A stretch of DNA of 64,000 nt from Apis mellifera (Eukaryota; Arthropoda; Insecta; Hymenoptera; Apidae): contig NC_037644.1 of NCBI RefSeq assembly GCF_003254395.2, forward strand, positions 9,652,086-9,716,085. Reading direction: 5' to 3'. Position 1 is the first letter of the stretch, and the number at the start of each line of letters is the position of its first letter. The translations under genes were made by a program, and so were the position numbers. Below, in pieces: positions 1 to 16,987 of this stretch. The notes under the pieces are model-generated. The model did not search any database. It saw nothing but the letters and a program-made list of their open reading frames with translations, and was not told the origin of the DNA.

Positions 1-111
1 TGGTGCTGATTCTTTAGACTATATATAATTATATGATTACTTAATAATAACGTATATATATAATATATACTATAATAAACATATTAATTGATTTTGAATA
101 AATTTAAATAC

Positions 112-1217
112 CTTTTCAGATGTATCTTCATCATCACTTGATAAATCAGGGGGAGGAAAAGGTGGAACACCAGGTGGTTCCTTATTAGGTGCTAATGTTG
201 GTATAGAAGAAGATGTTGCATATGCACTTGTTTTTTTTAAAATGCTTGGTGGAATTGGTATGTTCATAAGAGGATGATGTTGTGGTATATAATGTGGATG
301 AGGAGGATACATATGTGCTGGTGGTTGTGGCATATCTGGTAAAGGTATTTGAGAAGTTAAGGAACCTGAAAACATATTTTATATGAAGTACAAAATTTTA
401 CATTGTAAATAATATCATAATATCATAAATATTATTAAATACCTGAATACATTCGAGATATATCATTACCAGCTGATGGCAATGGAATTTCATCAACTTG
501 TACTTGTTGTGCATGTCTTACAGCTTCAAAATAAGAAACTAAATCTATTCTTCTACGTTCATATTGAATTAATTGTTCTTTTAATTCAGCCCATTTTTCT
601 TGATCATCTTTTGCCTACAAAGAAACAAAAGTAAAAATGATATACTTATTTTATAATATATAAATTATCAACATTGATTTCATCTTACCAATAATTTTTG
701 TAGCAAATATATAGCTATTATATAGGAAGTACTTACATACATTTTTAAGACACGGTCTAAAGTCTCCTTTAATTTCTTCCGTTTATCTTTCAATACTTTC
801 TCATTAAGAGGTGGTGGCTGCATAACATTATATTCTAAAAATTATTTAAAATTTTAATTTTTTTTATATACATATGTATATATTATACAATTAATAATAA
901 TTAATATTTCTAGATTTATAAAATATTAAATATTTTGCTAACCCATTTGATCTATTTTTTCCATTTCTTCAATAATTTGAGCAGGATCTTTGCCTTTTAA
1001 AACAGCAGCACGTACTAACTGTCTCTGTTTTTTGTTTTTCTTTAATTCCTTTTTACGTGCTTCTTTACCTATAATAAATTCGTAAATAATAAATTATAAC
1101 TTAGTAATTTATAATTTTAAAGAATAAATTTTTAGGTTATGTTATTTACTAACGTGCTTGATCAGTGGGATTCATATATTTCCCACTTTTTGTGGTATTT
1201 ATTGAACGACGACCCAT
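112..1217 (-). CDS. WBP11: WW domain-binding protein 11 orthologue, N-terminal 238 codons (3' part lies off the left edge)
   Basis: Pre-mRNA splicing factor (also called SIPP1/NpwBP) known to bind the WW domain of PQBP1 and protein phosphatase 1 in the nucleus. Coding exons read on the minus strand are 1217-1154, 1068-943, 834-737, 614-443 and 365-112. Every intron starts GT and ends AG, and the frame is kept throughout (714 nt, 238 codons). The start MGRRSINTTKSGKYMNPTDQ matches the vertebrate N-terminus closely. It is followed by a basic Lys/Arg helix, LNEKVLKDKRKKLKET, IPLPDMP and the nearly invariant PPSILKKTSAY. The last exon ends in an acidic DDEDTSEK run with a donor at 111-110, so the proline-rich WW-binding half must lie to the left. 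It is divergent from the DDX20 gene. Family identity is very secure; the exact splice ends are by eye. Confidence 0.95.
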
Positions 1218-2056
1218 ATTTTATTATTTAATAAAATTTCTTAAAACTTAAATTTATGTTCTGTTTTCACAATTTTTATATTAAATAAATTATTATTTAC
1301 ATTCATCATAACTATAGATTCACCATTAATACTGAGAATATACTATAGAGTGTACACTAAAAAACTTCACTATAGTTTGAATTTTATTTGTCCAGTATAT
1401 ATAAATTGATTGGAGAGTAGATTAAATTGAGAACACGAATAGAAAAATAAAATTCTAATACTTAAATTCAATTTTCATAAAATATGGTATATATATAATA
1501 ATTCAAAAAAATTCATAACCTGTTTCTGTTATAAACAGAAGCCGGTTCAATAATAACTTTATATAGTTAAGTAAGTATACATTTCGTGTTAATTGTGTAA
1601 ATAATATTTTTTACTTTATTAATATATAAATAAAAATCATAATTTTAATTATTATTAAATATTAGTTATTACATATATTATAATATTATAATATTGTAAT
1701 GGTATTAATGAAGATTATATTATTAATATTAATATTATATTATTATATAATATTAATATTATTAATATTATAATATTATAATATTAAAATATTATATTAG
1801 TTTATACTTATTGAATGATGTATAAAGTTCTTTATATTATATATTTAATACAGATATTGTATAAATACATATATGTATATATATATACATATATATAAAT
1901 AATTAAAATAATATAATATTAAAAAATAATTTATAATTTTATAATTATAAATGGCTTAATTTAATATTATATTATTAAATTTATGTAATATTAATAACAA
2001 AATTTAATTTTAAAAATTATTTTTATAATTATTATAAGAAAGAACACAAGAAAAGA
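1218..2056. promoter_or_regulatory. Divergent intergenic region between WBP11 and DDX20
   Basis: About 840 bp separates the two start codons, which point away from each other, so both 5' UTRs and both promoters must lie here unless a start site is more distant. The sequence is extremely AT-rich. Positions about 1680-1800 are an almost pure run of ATT/TATAATATT words that forms many self-complementary stretches. A short palindrome (tgtttctgttataaacagaa) sits at about 1521-1540. No clear TATA box or initiator can be told from the AT background. Bidirectional use is inferred from layout only. Confidence 0.5.
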
Positions 2057-6411
<4,355 letters not shown>

Positions 6412-7200
6412 AGATAGTAAAATAAAATAAATAAATAATATCTTTTGATGCTTTTTGATTTTTAGATAATAAATTCGTGATTAATCGAAAACAATTTATA
6501 AATTAAAATTATATTGTATAAAAAAAAAAAGATTAAAAACATTATATCTTAATGTAAATTATATATATATATAATATCAAATTATATCTATAATAATCTA
6601 AATAAATATTATTATACAATTTATTCAGTATTTATGTTATATTATATTAATTTATAGATAGAAACGATAAGAATGTGATAATTCTTATATAAAAATTGTT
6701 ATTTATAAAAATATATTTAAAATTTTCATTTTTGAAGGACATAGTTTTTATATATATATATATGTATTAACATATATATTTGTATATAGTTATATTATTT
6801 TATAATAAAGTTTGTAAAATATATATTGTTTGAATGTTTTATTTATTTATATATGCTATTTATTATTAATTTATTATTAATATGCTATATTAATTTAATG
6901 TACTTTTTTATTTCGTCTAAAATTTAATATAATAATCTAATATTTTTACAATATTTATGAGCAAAGCAAATTTTATTATTCTTTATGTTGAATTAAATTT
7001 AAATAAAATTTATATACTTTAATGAAATTATACTTTTTTTAAAAACATCAAGTATAATTATTTATCTATCATTGATTTTAATTATATAAAAAAAAAGTTA
7101 ATATAATATATATATGTTAATATAATATAATATAATATATATGTCAATTGAATAAAAATTAATTAAAATTCATAAAAAATATTTAAAAATTTTATTTATT
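6412..7200 (+). terminator. DDX20 3' UTR and downstream AT-rich spacer with poly(A) signals
   Basis: Directly after the DDX20 stop there is an AATAAA at 6421-6426 with overlapping ATAAATAAATAA, and further AATAAA-like words about 180 bp on. Any could set the mRNA 3' end; the sequence does not decide which. The rest, to about 7200, is low-complexity AT sequence with (TA)n runs near 6560 and 6752, and no open frame of interest. Confidence 0.45.
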
Positions 7201-7522
7201 CGAGTGTCATATACTGATTGTGAGTTAAAGGGATCAGGTTTCTAAGGCGTTTCTTTAAGAGGAACGAAAAGAAAAAAACACCTTACGAAACTCGTCTCGT
7301 GAGAATTTGGGGTACGCGCTTGTTATGTCCGTCCTTTATTCGCAAAATAATCGTTTGAGCAGCCCGCCTAGTATACTTCAGTCGGTTACCACGTGCTTTC
7401 GCGTGAAGGAGTCTTTTAATCGCGTTCGCGGATGTCGTATGGTATTAATTATTAAATCTATCATAATTGTGTTTTGTAGATTAAATTCATCTTTTGGATA
7501 TATTTAGTTTTCGAAAAGAAAC
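7201..7522 (+). promoter_or_regulatory. Probable promoter / 5' UTR of the C5orf22-like gene
   Basis: Composition rises sharply from pure AT to mixed sequence just upstream of the next start codon. An arthropod initiator-like TCAGT lies at 7378-7382, followed at 7390-7395 by a perfect E-box CACGTG. There are CG dinucleotides around 7310 and 7400-7435. A 66-codon frame here (7307-7507) has no recognisable content and is more easily explained as leader. Promoter function is inference from position and motifs. Confidence 0.4.
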
Positions 7523-8691
7523 ATGTCATTATCTAGGAAATATTTCAAAAGAATCCCGATTCATATAGTAGAGGACCATGATGAGGTGAGAAACAAATGA
7601 TCAACGTCTTTCTAGTTTGTTTACATCGCAACTTGTTCTGTCTAAATTTGCTTGTTAGTACACTAGAGGCGCTACAAGCGCTTCAACTACCAATGACGAA
7701 TTGATCACGTGATCAAGAAGCGTTAAAAATTAGAATCGGATTGTGTTAAATTCAAATGATAATATATTTGATTTTTTAAATAAAATTGTGCGCTGTTTTT
7801 GTTAGGTTCTATCGTTCATTTATCGATGTTTGGGATCGAAACATCTTCCATTTGAAGGAAATACATTTGTGCATTTAGATTCACATCCTGATATGCTTAT
7901 ACCGAAAACAATGTTGGCAAACACCGTGTGGGATAAAAATCAATTATTTAGGTATTTAAAATTTCTTATTATTACAATCTATATTATTTGAATTGAAGAT
8001 TAAGAAGATTATTAAGAATAATATATTTTATTCATTATTTATAAATATTAATTTCGAATTGAATTAAATTAAATTAAATGTGAAATTAGTTCAAATAAAA
8101 ATATAAATTATTTGTTATATATAATTTATTTATATATTTTCTATAATTTTATTTCATATTTTTGCGTATTTTTTTTCATTTAAAATATTATTTATTTATA
8201 ATTATATATTAATTATATATTAATATACAAAAATAAATATATTTTTCAGGATAATGTTTAAATATAAAGAAAATAAAATATTAAATAAAAATTAAATAAA
8301 ATATTAGATCTATATTAAGAAAAATCTGTAAGTAATGAAGATGAGAATATTTCAAAGTTAGTTATATTTCAAAAAAATGCTTTAATTTAATTTAATTATT
8401 TTTTGTTATATGTTATAATATTATTTTGTAAAAAATAGATTCGTCTAATCATTCATAAATTAATTTGCATTTTAAATTATTTTTTTATATTTAAATTTCA
8501 ATCATTTTTGAAATATTAAATTATATTGTCTCTGTTAATAGTGAAATTAGCATCGAAAACTGGATATTACCCGCTGCGTACGCCGGTCATTTTAAGCACT
8601 TGATCTGGGTCAAACTACCGTGGGCAAATCAGATAGCTGATGGCGTGACAACCTTTTTCATCGGCAAACATAAGGACAATGGATCAATAAG
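7523..8691 (+). CDS. UPF0489 family protein (human C5orf22 orthologue), first 119 codons; remainder not found
   Basis: Exons are 7523-7585, 7806-7951 and 8542-8691 (359 nt, ending in phase 2 at donor GTAAGT). The translation includes PIHIVEDHDEV, FIYRCLGSKHLP, HLDSHPDMLIP (res 44-54) and SIENWILPAAYAGHF (res 73-87). These match human C5orf22 ([47 protein letters not shown]) with matching spacing. The molecular function of the family is not established to my knowledge. The D-S-H-P-D motif recalls the metal-binding DxHxD of arginase-like enzymes, which is only an inference. The human protein is about 440 residues, so roughly the first quarter is here. ATG 7523 is chosen because it directly precedes the conserved region. 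The family's downstream landmarks (YFLS, DIDLDFFS) were not seen on the plus strand afterwards. Confidence 0.9.
7661..7716. promoter_or_regulatory. Intron-1 regulatory cluster: CTCF-like word plus 16-bp E-box palindrome
   Basis: Inside the 220-bp first intron of the C5orf22-like gene. CACTAGAGGCGCTA (7661-7674) resembles the insect/vertebrate CTCF core CACTAGATGGCGCTA with one base missing. It is followed by the perfect palindrome TTGATCACGTGATCAA (7701-7716), whose centre TCACGTGA is a bHLH-zip type site (USF/MITF/TFEB class). This part of the intron is visibly less AT-rich than most of the short introns in this cluster. Factor assignment is inference from motif knowledge. Confidence 0.4.
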
Positions 8692-10090
8692 GTAAGTTCA
8701 GATTCTATTATTTTTTTTTTTCATTGCATGTTAAATCATATTTATAAATATATCATATGAAATCATATTTATAAATATATCAAAACTTAAAATTGTTATT
8801 TATTACTTATATTTATGTGATTAGATTTATTATTACATTGTGTTGTAAACATATAAGCACATAAGTGTATTATAATTATTTATTATTAATTTTATTTTAT
8901 GACTAGATTGTTTCATAATAATATATATTTTTTTATTATATCATGTTCTATACAATAATCATATCTTTAAATATTATTTTATCATAATTACAATTAACTC
9001 TTAACGTTTTTTCATAAGGTCTTAATTGTATAGAATTAAAAGTAAAAATTTGTAGGAAATTTCTTAAAAATGATCAAATAACAAAAGCGCGAAAAATTTC
9101 TAAAAAAAATTATGAACAAAAAAAAGAAAGAAAAAACGAAATCTTTAAATAATTTAACGTGATCTATTTTCATTTTATAAAATAAGAATAATAAATAAAT
9201 AAGATAGATTCGAATCATAAATTATACTTTCATAGTGCCAAGTTCGATATTTTTTTTTCATTATAATATATCACGCGAGATATGCTTATAGAATACATGA
9301 AATTAATTCATTAAGCGTAGATTAAATTTCAGATAAAATATAGACGTTCGCCATTTTTATCGAGAATTATTTTTCACTTCACTTATTTTTCACAAAACCG
9401 TGCAAAGGATTGTGTCGGTTCGTGAACCGATTAGCATATATGAACACGCTATTTCGTATATATTTAGAATAGCATAATATTACATGTGTTCTTTTCTATA
9501 TTGAGACAAGCATCGGAAAATTGTCGACAGATGGTACCAGTTTTGGTAACAAAGTGTTACCATCGCTGTTCATATTCACTTACATGATAACTCGTATTTT
9601 TTTTTTTAATAATAAATTCTCATTAATTGATATATCTACATAAACATTGCGTGTTTAAACTGAAATATTACTATAAAAAATTGCACGTATCAAATTAAAT
9701 CTTTCGGTATTAAAAAAAAATGATAAAATTCAAAAGTTAAAAACGAATTATTTTCATAACCTCATTTCGCAGGAAGGTAATTATAAAGTAAAGTATCATA
9801 AGATTTGATTATGAAATACATATATCTAAATCAATACAACTGTAAACTTCTACGTAATACATTTTGATTTAAATCTCAATCATTGATCATCTACGAATAT
9901 TAACTTAGGAGGAAGAGATTGTGTTTAAAGTACGATTAGTATAGAACTTAAACGATATTATTCAGTAAATCGACTCAAAATTATTTTGAAATAAGCATCT
10001 CAATGAATCTTTTCCAGGTTAGATAAGATGCTTTAACATGATAGATCCAACACTATCATATATCGTATTTTAAAATAATACTCATAAGAA
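8692..10090. other. AT-rich stretch after C5orf22-like exon 3 (start of long intron)
   Basis: Begins with a strong donor (GTAAGT, 8692-8697). It contains homopolymer T and A runs and direct repeats such as aaatcatatttataaatata twice at about 8735-8780. I read this stretch for the next conserved C5orf22 exon and did not find one. The 60-codon frame at 9036-9218 (minus) is AT-biased Phe/Ile/Leu and not credible. Confidence 0.5.
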
Positions 10091-13000
10091 TGCTTTTAAT
10101 TTCTAATTAACTTGTTAATACATGATATTGCAATACACGATTCGAATTTTGTACGATATTTCGAATCAATTCCGGTGAAATTACTTTGGAACGCGTTGGA
10201 TATCGATTCACGCGGATACAGAGGAACATACATTCGCGATGAAAAGTCATCACAGTCGGTTAATCTACCGCAGAAGGGGTAGAAGGTTGGTTGACAAGGC
10301 GGGTGAGAAGGGATAAAAGGAAAAAGACAGGTAAAGTAGCAAAGGGAAGCCGACACGGTGCACCGCGGCGATATCTGCCAAGAAACTGGTGGCCGTGATG
10401 TAGCGTTCCACCGGGACTTGAGTTATGTTTCTCGAATTACCGTGGATATATGTCCGTGTACCATGAGTGAAGCATGCGAATTATGCCGTTGTCGAGACCT
10501 CTCCATGCGCTCTCCTCCTCCTCGTTGCACTTTCGTTGATTCCTTATCCGATGGATACTTTGATTACATCGATTTCCGCGATTGTTTGGAATCCTTTGCA
10601 ATCCTGGCTGGATTGGAAAAGATGTTCACGAACGAATTCGATAATTTCAAATATTCGTTAGAATATTGTTGGCTTAGTCTAGAAGAGAATCAGATACACA
10701 ATTAAACTGATTAAATTTTTATTATCGAAGGAATTATTTCGTTATTCTTTTTTATTTTATTCTTTTAATGTCATATCTATAATTCTTCGTAAATAAAAAT
10801 TTTGAATTATTTCGTATAGAGTTGTTATATTATTTCCTCGGATTACATAATTTATTATAATAATAATAGATTAAAATTTGCATATATAAAAGTAACTAAA
10901 AAAAAAAGAAAAAAAATTTCGTCGTTGATTACGTTAAACGCGTAAAAGCGTCTGATAGCATCTTGGATCATTAACTATACGTGTAGCCATTAAAGTGAAT
11001 TACGACAACAATTTGCTCAAGTTACTAATAATTGCCTCTCTTCGTATGATCGGGATATCGTGGGTAGAATATTCTCTCGATAAAATCTAAAATACGATGC
11101 CAATGATTGCTTTTCGTCGAAGTTATACATATGTAATCGCGTGTACCCACGCGCAGGTGCTGATCGAGAGTGATCGGCTCGATCGATTTGCATCGTTGAT
11201 CCACTCGTACTCGTCCTAGCTCCTCCAGTGCTTTTTAGTATATTTTGTATTGAATTAACACGATTAACTTATGCGACGACGATTTTCCTTTGCCGCGGTT
11301 GAACGAAAAATTTGTTTTTTTTTAATCTTCAGAAAGGAATCACGTTCACGGTATCATTTCCCCTTTCACAGTTTTTTTTAAACGAATTCCGATGAAAACG
11401 GCTCGAGCTCGGATTTGGAATCAAATATTTTTTGCGCCTGACTAATTACCGGAATTACTGGAATTTACAATTTAATGAATTTGAGATTTCTAGGTAAATG
11501 CTTCCTTTCGCGTTTGGTCCAGCTATTTATTTCATCGAATGGTTACGCAATTCTCGCGCATTGTTGCGAATAAAACAAATGTGTAACAAAAAATATTCGA
11601 TTCGAGCGAAACGATAATCCATAACAATTAAATTACATTTAATTCTTTCACGTCGGTGGAAAAAATTCGTTCCTTCTCCACGAGTTTTCCTTTCCTCTTC
11701 TCCTTGATTCCTCGTTGACTCTCTTTTTTCTCTCTTCTTCTTCTTCTTTTTCTCTCTTTGTCGTCAAGAAAAGAGCTCAAGAAGCTCGTGATCGTGGGGA
11801 GGCCGCGACAATGGACAATGGCGCAATAATCTACAATAGAGATCCGCTTGGAGATTCCGTGTCGAATGAATAGGGCCCCTAGGACAATCATCTCGTAAAC
11901 TCGGTTTCTTTGCACGCCCCTCCCCTCGCATCGCCCGTGTTCCGTATTTCACCGTTTCGTGGTCCTTCTACGCACGCGGAGGAATCCGAATCACCTACTT
12001 ATGCGAGAAAGATCTAAGAATCTAACCTAAACAAACTATCATCCGCCACTCGCAACGTGACCTAGGCTACTTTATAACTTCAGAATCGTACTTCCGAATC
12101 GTATTCATTCGAGTGTTCTCCTCTTGTTCGCCGAGATGCGTTCAACGCCCCCCAGTCGACAAATTACGCGATTTTGACAGAGCAACGTTAAAGAAAGAAA
12201 CGTATTTTTTTTGAGATTTTTTCCCTCGCTAACAAACTATTTAACCATTAGAGAGAGAGGAGAGAATTGTTAGCTATCTTAACGAACGATAACGATACGT
12301 CTCAGACTCCGAGGAATGTGATTCTCTTACTTACGTAATTAGGACCTCTCCGGGTCTCGGTTCGGAGATCTCGAGCATTCCACGAATTTCTAGAAAAACT
12401 GCTTCGATGTCACGGAATACGCGATCGTTGCAGCGCGTAGTCCCCCATACATATAGGGCTATACATAGGAGTGAATACCTTCGAGAGACTCGACTTAGCG
12501 TCCCGGTTCTTTGAATACCGGTATATGGTAGAAGCACGTCGAGATTTTCACCCGGTGTCTTAATCGCATAACTTGTTCCCGGTAATGCAAGCGTGGCTTA
12601 TATTTCCTGCTTTTTTTTTTCCTCCCTTCTCAGGAACGTTTATCCCCGCATCGGGGAAAAGTTCAGGGGAGGACAAATTGTCCTTTACGTTCTTTTGAAT
12701 ACCCGCTCTTTTATTGTTTGTCCTCCTGTTGTTGTTTGCGGAAATGTTCGAAATTCACGCGTGAAATTAGGGGCGTTGATTAAAATTGTCCATAGAGATA
12801 GATTGGAATTTTTATTTCTTCGTTTCTTAAATTATTATTCATCGCGCATTTGTGTATTTTTACGATACTCTTTTCGTATTAAACTTCTACTAATTTTTGT
12901 TAATTTTTAAACTTCACACTCGAATAAAATAGAAAATACATTGGTCTCTGTTAAATATAAGTTTCGAAGGAGCTTAGAAGGGACGAGTTAATTTATTTTG

Positions 13001-15250
13001 TCCATCGATCTGGAAAGGAAAAAAAAGAGAAATGAAATTATATTAGTGTCACGTTTCACCATTTTAAACAACAATAATCGCAGCCGCTAATTGAAATCCC
13101 TTTCGATCCCCTCCTTTGTACGCGATCTTATCAACTTTTCCCATCCGTGATCCGTTGCGAAAGCGAATGTCAAACGCATTTTTTCTTACAAGCGAAACGA
13201 AGAAAGCTATCGGTGCCCGAGCGAAGGTCGCGTGCAATTAACATAAACGCTTCGTGCAACTTGAAGGCGTGACGTCGCAGATTCGAATCGATAACGCATC
13301 GTGACTGCATCAGGTTGCATCTGCACGTGCATCGCGTGTGCCGCGCCGTGAATTCGTTCTGTGAGATTCCTAGGTGAAAGACGTTAGAGAGACCTGGGGT
13401 ATCGTCCAATTGGTAGCCTTGATTTCCATGCCATCCAATGGCCGACGATGGTACACTTTCCTCGGAGGAAGAGGTGGCTCAATTGCCGCCGACAGAGTAG
13501 GAGGACATGACATAAGGCTTGCGCATAAGGTGGGAGAAATTCGCAGTGGATCGTGAATGCAATCGTCAGACATCGACACTAGTCTTTCCTTATTTACTAC
13601 TGCGAAACCGATCATTGTTTCTTCTTTCTATTTGCGCTTTTGGTTAAGAAAATTCGTTGGATGGTCAAAAGATTTCGCAATAATTGGAATTTTTTTTAAA
13701 TAGAAGATACGTGTTAAAGTAATAATTATTCGTAAAGATAATATAATACACTTTACAAAAAGTAAATAATTGATCCTTAAACTCTCATTTTTATTATTTC
13801 TCGCAATAACAAATATTTCTATTTCTAAACTCTTGAATTTTTCCTCTTCGAAACGTACGGTTACCTCGGTATCTAAAAATAAACTCCGTATCAATTTTCT
13901 CTTTCCATTTCGAACCTATTAATCTTATCGTCATTAGGGATCCTGTTCATCCATAATGTATCTTCCGTATAACGCGTTGCTGCACGTCATCGAGTTTAGA
14001 GAAAATTATCGCTCGTTTACGGATAGGATGAATTCAATCAGTGGACGATCGTTATATCCTATCCAGCTCCAAGAGATCCAATCATCTCTCGTAGCGGTTA
14101 TAGCGATCCGATCTCGCCTTACGGACGATCCATCATAATTAATCCAGTTGAATGAAAACGTACGTGCATATATATATATATATTCGAAAGAAACGCAAGA
14201 TATGTCTTGGGGGCAATAGTAACACCTCAGGTGCACCAGGAACCTGTATAATCACCGTTAAGCTACGAAAAGGGTGTTGGTTTTAAAGAGTGTGCTCGAG
14301 GTGATGGCAGGTCATGGCCAGGGAAGGTAGCACACGTCTCAAGTCGCAGGAGCGTGGGCGCCAGTTGGCATATCACGATGCCGTCGTCAGGTTGCTCTAC
14401 ACGTATCGCCGGTTCTTGGTGAAAAGAACAAAAGAGGCCGCCACCAACGTGGGGCCAATCGCTCTCCCCACGATTCGATCTTTCTATCGATTTTCCTCTC
14501 CCTTTCTTCTCTCCTCCTTTCCACTAATTGATCAAATTAAAAACGTTCGATGTCTCTTATCGATAATTTTTCTTATAAAAATTACGAGATCTCAAGTTAC
14601 AAATCATTTTCTCTTTTCCATCATCTCCCCAAGAGATATTTAAAGCTTCGAAGCGAGTCCGAGTTTCTTTTTCTCATCGGGCGAATAAATCGATTCGATC
14701 CCATCCGAGGTCGTTTCAAGTCCCATCGAATGCGTCGAATCCTCATCGGGAGTCGACACGTTTAAGCGTTTGTAATTGATTTTACGAGGCGCATACGAAT
14801 GAATCGAGCGTTGCGATGTCTATCGTGGTGCAGCCTCGTCCGGAATGGTAAAGGTTTTCTGGCCGAGAGATCGGTTCTTCGTCCGGTTCCCTTCGGAATT
14901 TAGTCTCTCCCTGCCTCGTCGTTGCGAGATCGCGGTTGAAAAAGCCGAGCGGTGGGGGAGAGAGGAAAAAGAGAGGAGAAAAAAAAAAGGAAAGAGAGAA
15001 AGAAAGGAAAAAAAGAAACGCTCGCGGATAACTCGAATGATAATTGGAGCAGGATCGGATGGAATTTAGGCCGCTGGGTCCGATCGGGCACGCACGCTTA
15101 GCCGGAAGCCTATTAAGCTGGAATTTCATAATGGGGGAGTGCCTATGTTATTGACTATATAGTTTCGATGGGGTTATGCAACTTTTCCTCGTTACGGCGA
15201 ACAATCGAGCCCGCCTCGAACGGAGTTGTATCGGGATTAATTATTCGTCC
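10091..15250. other. Gene-free, GC-richer tract with no convincing exon
   Basis: Base composition shifts upward around 10.1 kb and stays mixed. Two pockets look more structured than their flanks: 10.14-10.70 kb, and 13.17-13.60 kb (rich in GC, open in frames on both strands). Neither gives a protein I recognise. The frame reaching 10705 has its first true ATG at 10463. A 65-nt uninterrupted polypurine run occupies 14954-15018. No RNA gene was seen. Confidence 0.4.
14954..15018 (+). repeat. Polypurine tract, 65 nt without a pyrimidine
   Basis: Every base from 14954 to 15018 is A or G, in blocks such as GGGGGAGAGAGG and long A runs. Such tracts can form triplex (H-DNA) structures and exclude nucleosomes. 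The frames on either strand here (Glu/Lys/Arg-rich one way, Phe/Ser/Leu-rich the other) are artefacts of the tract. Confidence 0.85.
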
Positions 15251-15620
15251 CTGTTTTGCCACGAATATTAAAATATCCTAGGTTTATTTATTTTCTTTTT
15301 TCACAGCTCGGTATAATAATAAATGGATAAGAAAATAGATCAAAATTGGATTGAAAGTTTTAGATTGGCCCATAAAAATTTTCAAGAAGCTTATTTATTT
15401 TCATATAATCAATTTATATATTTTAATTTATATATTTCATATATCAATTATTTATTTTCATGTAATCAATGTAAATTTTATAGATAGCTTAATTTTATTA
15501 ATTTATATGATTTTTACAAATATTTTCTTAATATCTTTTATGAAATTTTAATATATACGAATAAGCTTAATAATATTCCAATATGTAAAAATACAAATTT
15601 TCATATCTACACAAGGAATA
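15251..15620. other. Short AT-rich island, no feature
   Basis: Positions about 15270-15600 revert to AT-rich sequence with repeated words such as aatttatatattt and tttattttcat (for example 15390-15470). The only open frame is Phe/Ile/Tyr-rich and follows the composition. Nothing functional is visible. Confidence 0.5.
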
Positions 15621-16023
15621 CGATAAGTAGGAAACGTGCCGCAAGGGGTTTCGTACGTGTATTGAAAATTGAAAACAGGAAGTTTTTTACGTCCGCGTTC
15701 CAAAAGTGGAACAAATAACTATGCGTAATTAATATTGATGGTTGAAGGAGAAAAGGAAGAAGCCTCGATTTCTTCGAGTTCTCTCGGAGCAGATGCCCGT
15801 TGTAAATAAGATTGCGTACGCGATATAATTTTGGTAAATGTAATTCCGAGAAATTACGGATACGTTTAATGCGGACAATAATGCATAACGTCCTCGTTGC
15901 CATGAGCATTGCGCGACCAGGCCTCCCCCAATTACATTCGATTCCTGGTATTGCATACGTTCGCATGACTCGTTTCGTAGATTCTTGAACAGAGATACGC
16001 GGATTGCCGGGAGGTCTGATCTG

Positions 16024-16083
16024 GATGATGATGATGATGATGATTACGATGATGATGATGATGAAGAAGATGGGGATGATGAT
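16024..16083 (+). repeat. (GAT)n microsatellite
   Basis: Two near-perfect GAT blocks (16024-16044 and 16049-16063) followed by a GAA/GAT degenerate end. The minus-strand poly-isoleucine frame at 15607-16113 is produced by this repeat and is not a gene. Confidence 0.9.
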
Positions 16084-16963
16084 GGAAATTGCGATCGTGT
16101 CGGACGGGTACATCTGTCCCTTGAATCTTGAACCGTACCTGGCCAGAATTAAGTCGTGTTCACGGTGTGAATGATATCTTGGGTAAGCTCTGGATACTTT
16201 ATACTCATGAAAAAAAGAAAGAAGGAAACGTATAAGCAGCTGTTGTAACTGTAACTACAAAAGGAAAGGGTGTATAATTGCGGTGAAAAATACACTGGTG
16301 CAACGCGTTACGTTATAGAGTTGCGCAATTTTTCGTATTTAACGTATTTATTGAGGTTGAAAAGAAAAAGAAAAGTGATAATAGAGAGAGAGAGATGATC
16401 TTTTATTATTTGATCTCGCAATCTTAACGCGTGAAACTCGTGAAATTCATAAGTCTGCCATCGTTGTTATTAATTCCATTATATTTCCGCGGCGGAAACA
16501 AATTCGAGAAACGCGCTCGTTCCAACCGAGTTCCCTTCCTCGCAAATAATATTTTTAAGGCGTCGTTCCCCCATTTAATTTCTCATTTTTTTCTTTTATT
16601 TCCATCGAAAAATCGACGAGATATAAAAGAACGAAATTCCATCGTTTATCAATATACGCGCTCTCTCTCGATTATCCGTATCGAGCAGGGCTCATTGAAA
16701 AGCCGAGCTACACGCAATTGAAATATGAGGACAGCTGAATGAACTCTTTCATTTTTCTACCGCGTTTACTGTCAATAGAACCCGGCTCTGGTATTATAGC
16801 AGATCGAAATCATAGAGACAGAGAGAGAAAGAGACAGGTATATTCATGTATATTCGTTCGAGCTTGCCGCGTGTTTCGAATCTCTGAATGATCGAGGCCT
16901 GCAATGCCTGCCGGCCCCCGATATTCCATATACTCGGCCCCGATTAAAAATGAGAGCAAAATA

Positions 16964-16987
16964 TCCCTCCCTCCCTCCCTCCCTCCC
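16964..16987 (+). repeat. (TCCC)n microsatellite
   Basis: About six tandem copies of the tetranucleotide TCCC. Confidence 0.9.

Noticed and set aside
7307..7507. 66-codon frame upstream of the C5orf22-like gene
   Set aside because: Lies where the promoter and leader must be. No similarity, and it does not join the downstream frame.
10358..10705. 115-codon frame near the composition boundary
   Set aside because: The nominal start is GTG; the first ATG is 10463, leaving about 80 codons. No family resemblance, and the other plus-strand frame is open too.
13170..13615. Overlapping frames on both strands at 13.2-13.6 kb
   Set aside because: No recognisable domain and no acceptor/donor pair enclosing one frame. 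Kept only as a GC-richer pocket.
15607..16113. 168-codon minus-strand frame with poly-Ile
   Set aside because: Produced by the (GAT)n microsatellite at 16024-16083.
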